Origin: Zanthoxylum bungeanum
Taxonomy: Eukaryota; Streptophyta; Magnoliopsida; Sapindales; Rutaceae
Direction: 5' to 3'
NCBI GenBank assembly: GCA_019454045.1
Contig: SKCR01033472.1
Location: forward strand, 433,712 to 497,711
Length of the DNA: 64,000 nt
Part shown: positions 1 to 9,275 of the stretch, piece by piece
How the letters are laid out: the number at the start of each line of letters is the position of its first letter
How positions within the stretch are numbered: the first letter of the stretch is position 1
Program-made: the position numbers and the translations under genes
Notes under the pieces: model-generated
What the model was told of the DNA's origin: nothing
The model's input: only the letters and a program-made list of their open reading frames with translations
The model's database searches: none

Positions 1-425
1 TTCAATGTGGCCAATCATCTTAAACACATGTCCACTAACAGATCCTTCCTGTGAAAGATGATGGTTTGAGCATCCATAGTGAAAGATGATGGTTTGAGCA
101 TATGACACTTGGAATCTAACACTTGGAATCTCATGATATGAACGGAAGTTGCATACAACTCATTCAAGTGAAAGATGATGGTTTGAGCATCCATAGTGCT
201 TTCGGAAGTTCATCCGACATAGAGCCAAGCATTATGCAAACTGGTTGCTCATCATCATCGACGTGTTTCTTCCAAGCATCAAATGTATTTTGGTCTGCAT
301 CTTCTGCGGGTTTAGGGGGAAATGGTCTTTCAAGAACATATAAAATCTTTTATTGTCGTAAGACAATTTTAAGGTTTCTAAACCAGTTATTGTAGTTGTC
401 CCCTTTGAGCTTATGCTCATCAATG
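1..425 (-). pseudogene. Ty1-copia gag N-terminal remnant
   Basis: On the minus strand, reading down from about 425, the sequence encodes the opening of a copia-type Gag. Motifs in order are HKLKGDNYNNW, then FRNLKIVL, then a KILYVLE-like stretch and a PFPP-like stretch, followed by AWKKHVDDDEQ and MLGSM. This is the UBN2/gag-polypeptide type of copia capsid that would assemble the virus-like particle. The frame is broken: an in-frame TAA follows the LRQ residues and at least one shift separates the blocks. The remnant runs off the left edge of the window. A phrase GTGAAAGATGATGGTTTGAG occurs three times between about 50 and 190, a small local duplication. Family assignment is by recognisable motif order; the lineage is not resolved. 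Confidence 0.6.
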
Positions 426-1009
426 ATGGAACGAAGTGATACTCTGTTTGCTATTTTAATGTTTGTGGTATATTTTAACTCACCTGTTAAGAGAGAATGT
501 TAAAATTAGGAATATGTTTTCATTAGTGTTTCATAATAACATGGGCTTTTAATATTATGAAGTTGCTCCCACTCAATTAATTTAACATTTTAAGCAAATC
601 GCATCAACCCCAATATGATGGATTTTTTATGGGCAAAGATCCCATTATCATCATTTCATAACTCCGACTAAGGCCGGTCGTTATAAAATACAATAATTAT
701 GTAGGTTCCCAACCAATTTATGATATAAATCACAATTCCTTGATCTTTGGGTTGTGCAATCAAACATGCCATAGCTTATGCTAGTCCTCGTGGACACCCA
801 ATCTTTGCCACTAAATTATAAGACCACACCTAAGGGTCGCTGCGTCTTATGACTCAGAAAAGTAAAACCATTGTCAATAGTACGATTTAGGGACAAATTG
901 GTATTGGTCAGTCTGGTAAAGCATAGTCCTGCCAATACGGCTTAAGCCATTTGGGTCTATACTTTATAATGGGAGGCAAATTTTTAGACTTAAATTATTA
1001 TTGAGGATT
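426..1009. other. Unassigned TE-derived DNA
   Basis: There is no credible coding region. On the minus strand a PPT-like GAGTGGGAG (positions 566-578, seen as CTCCCACTC on the plus strand) lies just upstream of the gag remnant. That is not its normal place and suggests a deletion joined two parts of an element. The rest is AT-rich sequence I cannot assign. Confidence 0.35.
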
Positions 1010-1345
1010 TTAGCAAGTTTAAGTGAATAACTGTCAAATGGATTCCTCCATAGAAAATTCCCCAGAGGGAGGGTGGAGTGAACTCTCTTAAATACCCTTA
1101 CCTCTTAGGCTCTTATTGCCTTGGTGACAGGAATAAACAATAGATCCTCCAAATTAGTCCAACACTTTAAATATGCTTTAATGTAAGCTTTGAGTAAATG
1201 ATTATCTAGATGTCTTCACAGCTTTTCCTTCTGGCTATAAAAAGGTAGTGAGTGAAGGAAAACACCAAATCATTATCTAACTCTAGTAATACTTTTGGTT
1301 AATTAACTTTAGTTTGGAATGTTTTATTAACGCCTTGGTACCACC
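1010..1345 (-). repeat. Inverted fragment related to the family C internal region
   Basis: Read on the minus strand, this stretch follows the order of words found at about 21240-21545 inside family C. Shared words include a 'gggaaaagctgtgaagac' phrase, 'gatccaccaggcaataagagcc'-type text around a shared AATAAGAGCCTAAGAGG word, and the phrase near CCCTCTGGGGAA. It is diverged and has no ORF. I infer an older, inverted copy of a related element. Confidence 0.5.
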
Positions 1346-2364
1346 CCACTTGTATCTTTTATAATGTCTTTTATTATAAACAAGTGATTTATATTTATTA
1401 GCCTTAAAGGTAATAAATCTCTAAGTTCATCACGGAATAATTACGTAGCTAAGGGATAAGCAATACACTCTCTATTTCCTTAGAAAGTCTCTAGATGTTT
1501 CCACCCTAAAATAATCATGCCAATTCTAATCATACATAGAATCATCAAGCATATGCGTTTTAATATGTTGGAATTATTTTAGGCATATAATCCAACCTAT
1601 TGACCTAGGGTACGGAAAATGTCTACCCATATGGTCAAAGGTATGATGTTGATAGTGTCATGAATCGTGCTAACCCAAGAATCTCACATGATTCTTCTGC
1701 TGTGGCCACAGTCTCAAGCACTGATCACATATATCAACCCGTGAACTGAAATACTACTCTTATAAGAAAATATTATCCGAGAGAGTGGCGATTCTCTGTT
1801 GTATCTTTACAAACTTCATGTGTTTCAACAAATGACCCAATCATACCCTTATGACCGAATCTTTTGAACCAGAGAATGAGAATGTCAAAGTTATTTGATC
1901 CACACATAAGATTGTAAAGACCTCAAGTCTAAGGACTAGTCATATAATCCATACATGAAAGTTCTCACAGACACATGGGATAAACACTCCATATGAAAAC
2001 TTTCGGCGGTCAGTTCGATGGACACGAGCAACTCATGCATCCATGTGATACACCAAGCGGACGGATCTCCGCTAGTAGCCTATGAGATCGGCTACCCCAC
2101 TTAAGGGCAAATCATATCATCATGCTAGTCTCTCCGCTTTGTGAACGCCCAGATTATTCACAAAACTATGACTAGGAACATTTAAGAGTAATGATTCTCA
2201 TAAGGCGTGGAAGCCATCATCTTATTACTCCAAGGGCTTTATTACAGTGTTGAAGATTCATATAAGTTATGTAAGACACGTATAATAAAGATTGCCATTT
2301 TATTAATTAATGAAAATGTTACAAATACATGTACATATAGCCCATCCACAAGTTGGGTATAGGG
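1346..2364 (-). repeat. Probable Ty1-copia LTR fragment
   Basis: This is non-coding DNA. A TGTTGGAAT word at about 1567 could be an LTR terminus. The composition (imperfect short repeats, an AATAAA-rich end near 2281-2320) resembles a plant copia LTR read on the minus strand. No PBS, PPT or TSD could be placed, so family and orientation are tentative. At about 2365 it is joined abruptly to a family C LTR remnant. Confidence 0.3.
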
Positions 2365-4530
2365 CATGAACGTAATGATGAGCCTCGTATAGAGGAATTA
2401 CCTACAAAGTTATGGAAGTCGCGGGAAACGAATTCTGAAAGTAAAAACTCCAAAATTAGCACCTCAATGGATTCAGACTCACTAACTCGCCGCAGATTCG
2501 ATCGGCCGCTGTTTTAAACCTTATCCTCGACATAAAACCCCTACAATACATGCCGTACTCGCCCACACCACACAAAGCCCACACGCCCAAGACAAATCCC
2601 ACACGCCGAAGCCTTCCCAAAAAAAATTCCCATGCAAAACACATGTACAAAATCCCTCAAATCACCTTCCAATTTATAAATATATGAAATCCCCCCCTCA
2701 CCAAATTTACAAAAATTCTTTCCCAAAATATATCCCCCCAAATTTGCTTGATTTTATTTCCAAGATTAGGAGATCCCTTGGCATTATAAAAAAAGGCCAT
2801 TACCAAACCCTATGCGGCTCTATTCTCTCAATCTAAAACACCATTCACATACGGCAAACACACTTTTTTTAACACACACGTGAAACACACCAAATGAGAA
2901 AAATGGGCTTTTCTCGGCAAAACACATCAAGAACCTGGGGACTTTTCTTTCTCTTCAAATGGCAAAAACACATCAAAAACCTAGGGAATTTCTAAGCTTC
3001 ACAGGGCAAACCCACTTCTCAAAAACACACACACGGAAACCAACAACAAACTGTCTCCACCGACACCACAACAACAACAAGCCCTCCAAAAAAGCAGCCA
3101 CAAACTGACACACACAAGCAACAAAACCAAGACCCTGAATCACCTAAACTGAAGCCAAAAACCGAGAAAATGGAAGCTAAACAACCGAGAAAACAAAAGC
3201 CAAAAATAAAAAAAACAGAAGCCAAATCACCCCCAAAAATAGCCCCATAAACCACTGAAACAACACACAAAACAATAGCTCATTAACACACAAACAGCAA
3301 CCCTAAAATGCCTAAAACAGTCCAAAAAATAACCACCAAACAACAACCCTAAACCAGTGAAAACAGCAGCCCTAAAACACCTAAAACAGTCCCAAAATAA
3401 TCACCAAACAGTGGTCCTAAACAGTGAAAACAACAGCCCAAAAATAGCAAACAGCAGCAAAAAAAAAAGTGAACCAGAAACAGTGAAATATTGAGCAGAA
3501 ACTGCGAAACAGCAAACCAACAATCCTTCCGGCGACGGCTTAACGTACTTCCAAGAAGCGACTTAAAAGGTAAGACCTGAGGGCACCCTTTACTATATTT
3601 ATTTTGTTGTTCTGGACGCGGCATGCCCGGTTGGACGTGAAATACGTCCAACTAGGTATGCGAGGTCCTACATCAAAGACGGCCAAATCTTTTTGGTCAC
3701 ATTTTCTTTCTCTAGTATTTTGTTGTTTACCTCTTTTTTTATATTTATTTACTTTTATGGTTATTTTATTATTTATCTTTCTATCTATTTACTGTTATTT
3801 ATTATTCCGCATTTAGTTTTATTTATTTAATTATTTCTCATTTATTTTACTGTTTATATTTATTTTATTTTATCGCATTTATTTTATCATTTAGCTTTTT
3901 GTCTATTTACTTTTATTTTATTATTTCGGCCCCCTTTTTTTTTATGCCCGCTTATATTGCATTGAGGATTATGTGTGGTATTATCCGTTGTGGTATATCA
4001 GATGGAAACCCATACATAAATTCTGTAGCCGAATCTGAATGGACGGTAGTGCGGTCTGTACTTGGGATACAACTCCACGTACCACTTGGGAAATATTCAT
4101 ACAACCGTGATTAACCCTTTTTTTTTACTATTTATTTATTGACGTTTTTCCTGCCTTCTTTAATTATGATTCTTGTTATCGTACCTTATGTTTCTAAATT
4201 TAATTTGCTTTAATTTATATTTATGTTTATGAGTGTGCAAATTTGTGTGTTTATTTAAATTATCTTGCATGTACTGCATAAGACTAGGTTATACCATTGT
4301 GTGAACCCGTCCATTTTACTGGCATAAGTAAGGGACCATTCCGAACCCAACGGTTTGAGGTCTTCCCTTGCGAGGGGTGAGTTCGGCCTTAAATCATTTC
4401 CCAGTTCACACTTGGTGGCTACTCTTTTATTCTCTGGTTTAGTCCCCCGTGGGCTACTCCATACTTTCTACAGGCTGCGAGCCCAACAGTGTCATTGTTG
4501 TCGAAAATCATAGGCATAGCGGTAAACCCT
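2365..4530 (+). repeat. Family C LTR remnant, diverged and truncated
   Basis: This follows the word order of the family C LTRs at 18948-21174 and 35721-37685. It shares the GATGATGAGCCTCGTA start region, GGAAGTCGCGGGAAAC, a C/A-rich centre, CGACTTAAAAGGTAAGACC followed by GAGGGCACC, GGATGGAAACCC-type text, and the end region AAGTAAGGGACCATTC plus TTGCGAGGGGTGAG. The first ~20 nt and the final CCTACA terminus are missing, so it is a broken or solo LTR. Open frames in the C/A-rich centre are compositional artefacts. Confidence 0.75.
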
Positions 4531-5580
4531 GCTTCGCTCCTACACCTACCATAAAGTTGAATATACTTTTATTAATATAAAATAAAAGATAAGCTTAAGC
4601 TTAAGCATAAAAAATAAGATTAACCTAATATAATTGTAGGAGAAGCTTTTGAAATTCTCTACAACTTTCAATAAAAATAGAGATTTTGATGATTTGATCT
4701 TTCATTCAAGCTTTCTAGGTAACGTTTTGATGCTCTCTTTTAAGATATGCTTTTCATTAATGATTTGGCATCATTAGTGAAGCATATGGTGATGATTTAT
4801 GTATTTGATGCATAATAACATAACTTGGATTTGAAATAAGGTTAAAGATTTGTGTATAAATGCCTTAGAAGCATAGAAACACATAATGGTTGTTATTGAG
4901 TCAAGTTTTGTGTATGTTAGACATGAAACACAAAAGTTGGAGTTTTGAACTCTAGATAAAAGCTTAGAATATGGCTACCACTCTAGAAAATTAGATTTTG
5001 GGTGTTTGGAAATGATCATAGAAAATTGGAAGTGATTTAGGTGAAAACCCCATAACTTTCCAACTCTTTGGAAATTTATGCATTGGAAAAGTGCACAGGT
5101 CGGCGTGTTCCACTCGTGATGTACTCGCGTAACGTGCGCGATGCGCACACGGTGTGCACGAATCATCCGTATTGAAAGTGAATATCGGGTTTTCGCACCC
5201 TATTTTTGATGCTTCCGGACTCCGATTCTTCCCGAATGATTTCCTATAGACTCGAAATGAAATATAGTATCCCATTTATTTTAAAAATACTCACAGACTA
5301 TGTTTCTGTTGGTTTGATCCATTTCTACTACACGGAGCTCCGATCCGACCCTAGGGGATCTATATTCGGGGTTATAAATATGGTATCAAATGAGGTCTTA
5401 ACTATGCAACACAAATTAAAATCATGTTTGACATGTATTTGAATCTATGTTCTCATATTTTAGTTTGATTATGTTTGAGTCATATTTGATATGCATTGCA
5501 TGTTTTAAATTAAAATTATTTGTTTGACCCAAAAATTTTATTTAATGACTTGATGTCATATATCTCCCATAATTAGTTGA
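4531..5580. other. Unassigned AT-rich intergenic or TE DNA
   Basis: I see no gene. A GC-richer patch at about 5095-5170, with several CGCG/TGCGC words, separates AT-rich stretches. It looks like LTR or leader DNA of an element I cannot name. Confidence 0.3.
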
Positions 5581-5584
5581 TTGA

Positions 5585-6185
5585 TTTTTAGCGATAGTAT
5601 TAATAATGTTGGAACGTTATTGGATGGTCCATCTTGTCAATACGGAGTTGAGCGGGTTCTTACTACTTATGTTCAATACCGTCATTATTGTGAAGGCATA
5701 AGTAATTAGGATTTTATTCTAGGTGTATACTTGTCAATATGCACTAATAAGCTTTGCTAATACACCCTCACAATAATGACGATATTGGGTGATTACATCA
5801 ACTCATCACACTACATCAAATATTTTACCGGAGTAGCCAAAAACTCAATTATTTATGCCCTCATAATAATCCAATACCATCATTATTGTGAGGATAAGAA
5901 ATGATTCAGGATCAAATTTAAGAGTCAAAATGAATGTGATTGACCGATGAGGTCTATCTAAATATGTGTATGAAAGGCAAAACCGTCATTGTTGTGAGGC
6001 TGAAGGAAATATCATGGGATCCACTTCCCGTTATGAAATTTGATTGTCAAATATCTATTTTTCTGTTCATAGAGATTACAGAAGTACGTAGTGGGAGAGC
6101 GCTAATAGATTTCAAAATCTATAATCATACTGGTGTTTTATATTAATATGAAAATGTTCTACTAATGTTTATTGTCATTTTATAG
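5585..6185 (+). repeat. Four copies of a CGTCATTATTGTGAGG motif upstream of a gag fragment
   Basis: The motif CCGTCATTATTGTGAAGG occurs at 5674-5697. Its inverse is at 5765-5789, a near copy at 5872-5893 and another at 5981-5999. The first two form an inverted repeat of about 23 bp with a spacer of about 70 bp. The block ends directly at the ATG of the gag fragment at 6186, so I infer that it is the leader of that copia element. Confidence 0.5.
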
Positions 6186-6537
6186 ATGGCAGTCGCAAAT
6201 CCATTAGCACGACTTTTAGATTCAAACAAATTGAAAGAGGTCGAAAACTACTTTGAGTGGGAGATAAACATTACCTTATTTTAGCATCAAAGCGATTGAG
6301 CTATGTGATGCTCAATCCATTACCCGTCATCATAGATCCTGATTTAACGGCCAAGGAGCGAGAGACATTTGGGAAAATGAAGGACGATAACCTAAAAGTG
6401 AAGTCAAACATTTTAGGATCGATGACACTTGATTTGCTTAGGCAGTACATAGATGAACCTCATGCCTATAGCATTATGAGAACGCTCAAGAAGTTGTTCG
6501 AGGTAAATCAAAAAATTGAGATATATATGTAACATCT
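6186..6537 (+). pseudogene. Ty1-copia gag N-terminal fragment, frameshifted
   Basis: The sequence starts with ATG and encodes MAVANPLARLLDSNKL, then ENYFEWE. A one-base loss near 6282 moves the frame, after which it continues ILASKRLSY, LNPLPVI, LTAKERETFGKMKDDN, LGSMTLDL and KKLFEV. This is the layout of a copia Gag N-terminal domain: a short leader, the W-containing binding region, then the helical domain. It differs from the Gag of E1 and comes from another family. The frame ends where the TGTAACA terminus of an LTR begins at 6538, which looks like an insertion into gag. Only about 110 codons remain and no pol follows. Confidence 0.65.
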
Positions 6538-7285
6538 CTCCTTGAGATGCTACCGCAGGTAATAGGCTGACCTATCTCCCTGAGTCTCTGACTATCTGAC
6601 TGTGATCATCATTACTAAACTCATCTCAAATTACAGACTCATGTATATGGACCATTGCCCTGACTCAACAACATGAAATGCAACTCAATACTGATAATTG
6701 TATATCTAATAATACTTTCGTTTACAACTTTATTCATAAATATTTTTACTTCATACAAAGACCGATGCAATACCAATGACTGTTACTTGACTTCACTTTG
6801 ATTCTGACAAAACTTTCTCCCTTTGACTTGACCTGGTGGACTCAACACCCTAGTGACTGCCATCAGTATCCCTCCTCTCGAACTCGTCCTCCGGCTATAC
6901 CTATAAAATAGAACACTGGGAGTGGGGGGTTTGATCATTTGAACGACCTAGTGAGTGGACGGTTAAAACAATAACTGAAACACTTTAGGAAATTTCAATG
7001 TTCTAAAACAAAAATCATTTCAAAGAAATCATCTTTTTTGAAATCATTCTTCTTATCTGAGAACAAATTTTTTTTTGAAAAACCTTTGTAGAAACTGTTA
7101 TCTTTCTGTAAAACTCTGAGATTCTATAAAACACTTTCTCTTGAAAACTCTTTTTAAAATTGTCTTTCTGAAAATCTGTTTCTGAGAAACTTGTATCTAA
7201 AATCTGCTAAAAACCTGATGCATAGAGGCGTTACATGTCACCGTCCCCCAAGCCCCTGAACTAGAGCCAAGTGTGCTGATCTATA
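6538..7285 (-). repeat. Probable gypsy (chromovirus-like) LTR, part 1
   Basis: It begins TGTAACATCTC, the reverse complement of the GAGATGTTA LTR end that precedes a PBS at 45281-45303. This suggests a minus-strand LTR of a gypsy family. A segment at about 6795-6970 (CTCGTCCTCCG...ATACCT and AGTGAGTGGACG words) recurs at 18760-18920. The block is cut at 7285 by element E1 and continues at 17423. No coding sequence is present. Confidence 0.45.
7281..7285. repeat. Target-site duplication of E1 (left), CTATA
   Basis: CTATA lies directly before the 5' LTR and matches CTATA at 17418-17422 directly after the 3' LTR. A 5-bp TSD is the expected integrase footprint of copia elements. Confidence 0.9.
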
Positions 7286-7939
7286 TGTTAGACATTATGT
7301 CCCATAGCGTCACTGTTTGTAAATGATATTGTATTATTGTACAAAAATTAACTATGTGATAATGAAATTGCCTTTTGCCGTTTTGTAATGTTATTTACTT
7401 TGATATATAAATGGCGAAAGTCCATATGATTAGTACCGGATTGAGATGATATGAGACAGTATCAATCCATAAAGGTAATCATTAAATATCCCTAGTCGTA
7501 GTATTATCGAGATCGGACATCGATAATGCGGAATAGACTAGTATTGCGCTTGTGCACGTTGTGAGGGCACAACGGCATAGTTCTCATATATTTAAGTATT
7601 GGATACTTATGCAAGTGCGATAGGAGGTTGTGTTTTACCGATGGTACGGAAAACAGCTTCGCTTTGGATAGACCCCGCGGAATCCCATTGGTAGTATGTC
7701 TGCGTGTCTATGGGAGGCCGCATCAGGGTAGGTGTATATGGTCTTAACCTGAGACTTACATCGCTAGTACTTGCGACAATCGGTAAACTTTGGTTTTGGT
7801 GGTTGGGGACCTTAACCGGTTCTGTGTACACCTCTTATGGGTTATCGAGAATCGTAGTGTACTGGATGTGATGTCGAGATGGAAGTATCACTTCAGACAT
7901 ATGGAGGTGATGATCACGCAGGACACAGAACTAGTACTC

Positions 7940-7947
7940 TATAAAAG
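7940..7947 (+). promoter_or_regulatory. Candidate TATA box of E1 LTR
   Basis: TATAAAAGG lies about 655 bp into the LTR. The identical box is at 16091 in the 3' LTR. Position and sequence fit a Pol II promoter at the U3/R boundary; the transcription start is not determined. Confidence 0.5.
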
Positions 7948-8331
7948 GTTGCAACCGTCGGGACAATATGACCAGGTCAGGATTGTCCGATTTAAAGAGA
8001 CTGGTTGCTGGATGTCCGATATATGTTTCGTACGGGGCAGACACATCTCCAGCCCCAGGCCTAACATGTGATCATCCGATACTGGATCGATGTACGCAAT
8101 ACTACGGTATACTACGCTTGATACAGATCTTATATTCCTATAAGAATATCTGGAGAATTGGGTAGGCATGGCGCTTTGCTAGAAGCCAACCTTGTCTTGT
8201 AAATCGGTAAAGACGTAGTACGAGGTACGTACGTGTGTTCGGATTATCCGACGACCGGATTTACTGCCAAAATATCCGGAGATCTCTTGGGTCGCTTCCT
8301 GAAGATTCACCTATGATATTTGATTCGGACT

Positions 8332-8616
8332 TAATTAATCTTGGATTAATTACGGAGAAACTTTATCTCGGATAAAGTGCCTAGTTAAGAGAGAGAACGA
8401 TTAATTTAGAATTAATCGACAAAATTATTATATTCGATATAATAATCGAAATTCGATTTCGACGCGAAATTAAAATTAGATTTTAATTCGGGCAACGAGT
8501 TAGTTTAGAATTAATTCGTTAGCGACGTAAATAATAATTTCGCTAGGCGCAATTATTTATTAAATTCGATTGAATTAACGTCGCGACGTAAGTTCGGTAT
8601 TTCGGAAATATCGAAC
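8332..8616 (+). repeat. Hairpin ladder in E1 5' LTR
   Basis: Consecutive inverted repeats with 3-nt loops: TAATTAATC (8332) loop TTG; ACTTTATC (8360) loop TCG; CGATTAATT (8398) loop TAG; ATTATTATAT (8424) loop TCG; TCGAAAT (8446) loop TCG; AATTAAAAT (8468) loop TAG; AACGAGTTAGTT (8494) loop TAG, two mismatches; a longer GCGACGT/ACGTCGC pair (8522/8578) enclosing an AT-rich stem; and GTTCGGTATTT (8592) loop CGG with one G-T pair. Each listed arm is followed by its reverse complement. Equivalent ladders occur in the LTRs of E2 and E3 and in the inverted segment of E4. Confidence 0.9.
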
Positions 8617-8687
8617 CCGAACGCGTGAGTGGACGTGGGCCCACTTTCATTGAGAAACGTGTGGGGCCCACATGACACATGTCATTA

Positions 8688-8849
8688 CATTGCATGGTGA
8701 TAGTGTACAAAACACTCTATGGCATTGCATGGTAATAGTGTACAAAACACTCTATGGCATTGCATGGTGATAGTGTACAATACACTCAATAGTTTTGCAT
8801 GGAGTTTGAGTGTTTGACACTCTAAGCCATTGCATGGTTTGTGTCATAG
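8688..8849 (+). repeat. 35-bp tandem repeat in E1 5' LTR
   Basis: Units start at 8688, 8723, 8758, 8793 and 8828 (the last partial), each opening CATTGCATGG or TTTTGCATGG. The first three hold a small palindrome of the form AGTGTACAAAACACT. The same array is at 16841-17002. E2 has fewer units, so the copy number varies between subfamilies. Confidence 0.9.
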
Positions 8850-9263
8850 ATTTATTATTAATTTAATAAAATTATGGCATAATATAAATTGATTTTTGGT
8901 AAACAAAATCAATTACACAAAAGTCTTCTCTCTCAAATTTCTCACAATTGCCGTGAATCACCATTGACAAGGGCAATGAAGATTTGATCTTCTATTCTCC
9001 ATTTTTGCTAGCACAAGCAAGGATCAAAAGGAGGTGATAGGGAAACCATCAAAGAGCTTGGAATACAAAAGCTTGGAGCTTCAAGTCTTCTTCCTCCTCT
9101 TGGCCGAATCTTTCCAACACTTGGAGCTTCCACCATTTGATCATCTTCTTCATCACATAGCTTTGTAAGTATGATTCCGCCATGCTTCAAGTCTTTTATA
9201 TATATTCATTTATAGTATTTCATATGCTTAATCTTTGTTTGGGACATATTATAGAAACCACAA

Positions 9264-9275
9264 TGGTATCAGAGC
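9264..9275 (+). promoter_or_regulatory. E1 primer binding site (initiator tRNA-Met type)
   Basis: TGGTATCAGAGC lies one base after the LTR. It is complementary to the 3' end of plant initiator tRNA-Met, the usual copia primer for minus-strand synthesis. Confidence 0.93.

Larger units (their letters stand above)
7286..9262 (+). repeat. E1 5' LTR
   Basis: 1977 bp, beginning TGTTAG and ending ACCACA one base before the PBS. It contains, in order, a TATAAAAGG box at 7940, a hairpin ladder at 8332-8616, paired GGGCCC palindromes at about 8637-8671 and a 35-bp tandem repeat at 8688-8849. It should drive transcription of the element. Open frames within it recur in the 3' LTR because the repeats are identical, not because they code. 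Confidence 0.95.

Noticed and set aside
3019..3651. Open frames 3019-3270 and 3349-3651 with hydrophobic, V/F/G-rich predicted proteins
   Set aside because: They lie on the G/T-rich strand of the C/A-rich LTR centre of family C; composition alone yields them and no homologous frame is kept in the other two LTR copies.
7607..8169. Open frames 7607-7831, 7790-8071 and 7939-8169, repeated at 15757-16461
   Set aside because: They are inside the E1 LTRs on both strands; duplication is explained by the LTR pair, and related LTRs of E2 and E3 do not keep the frames.
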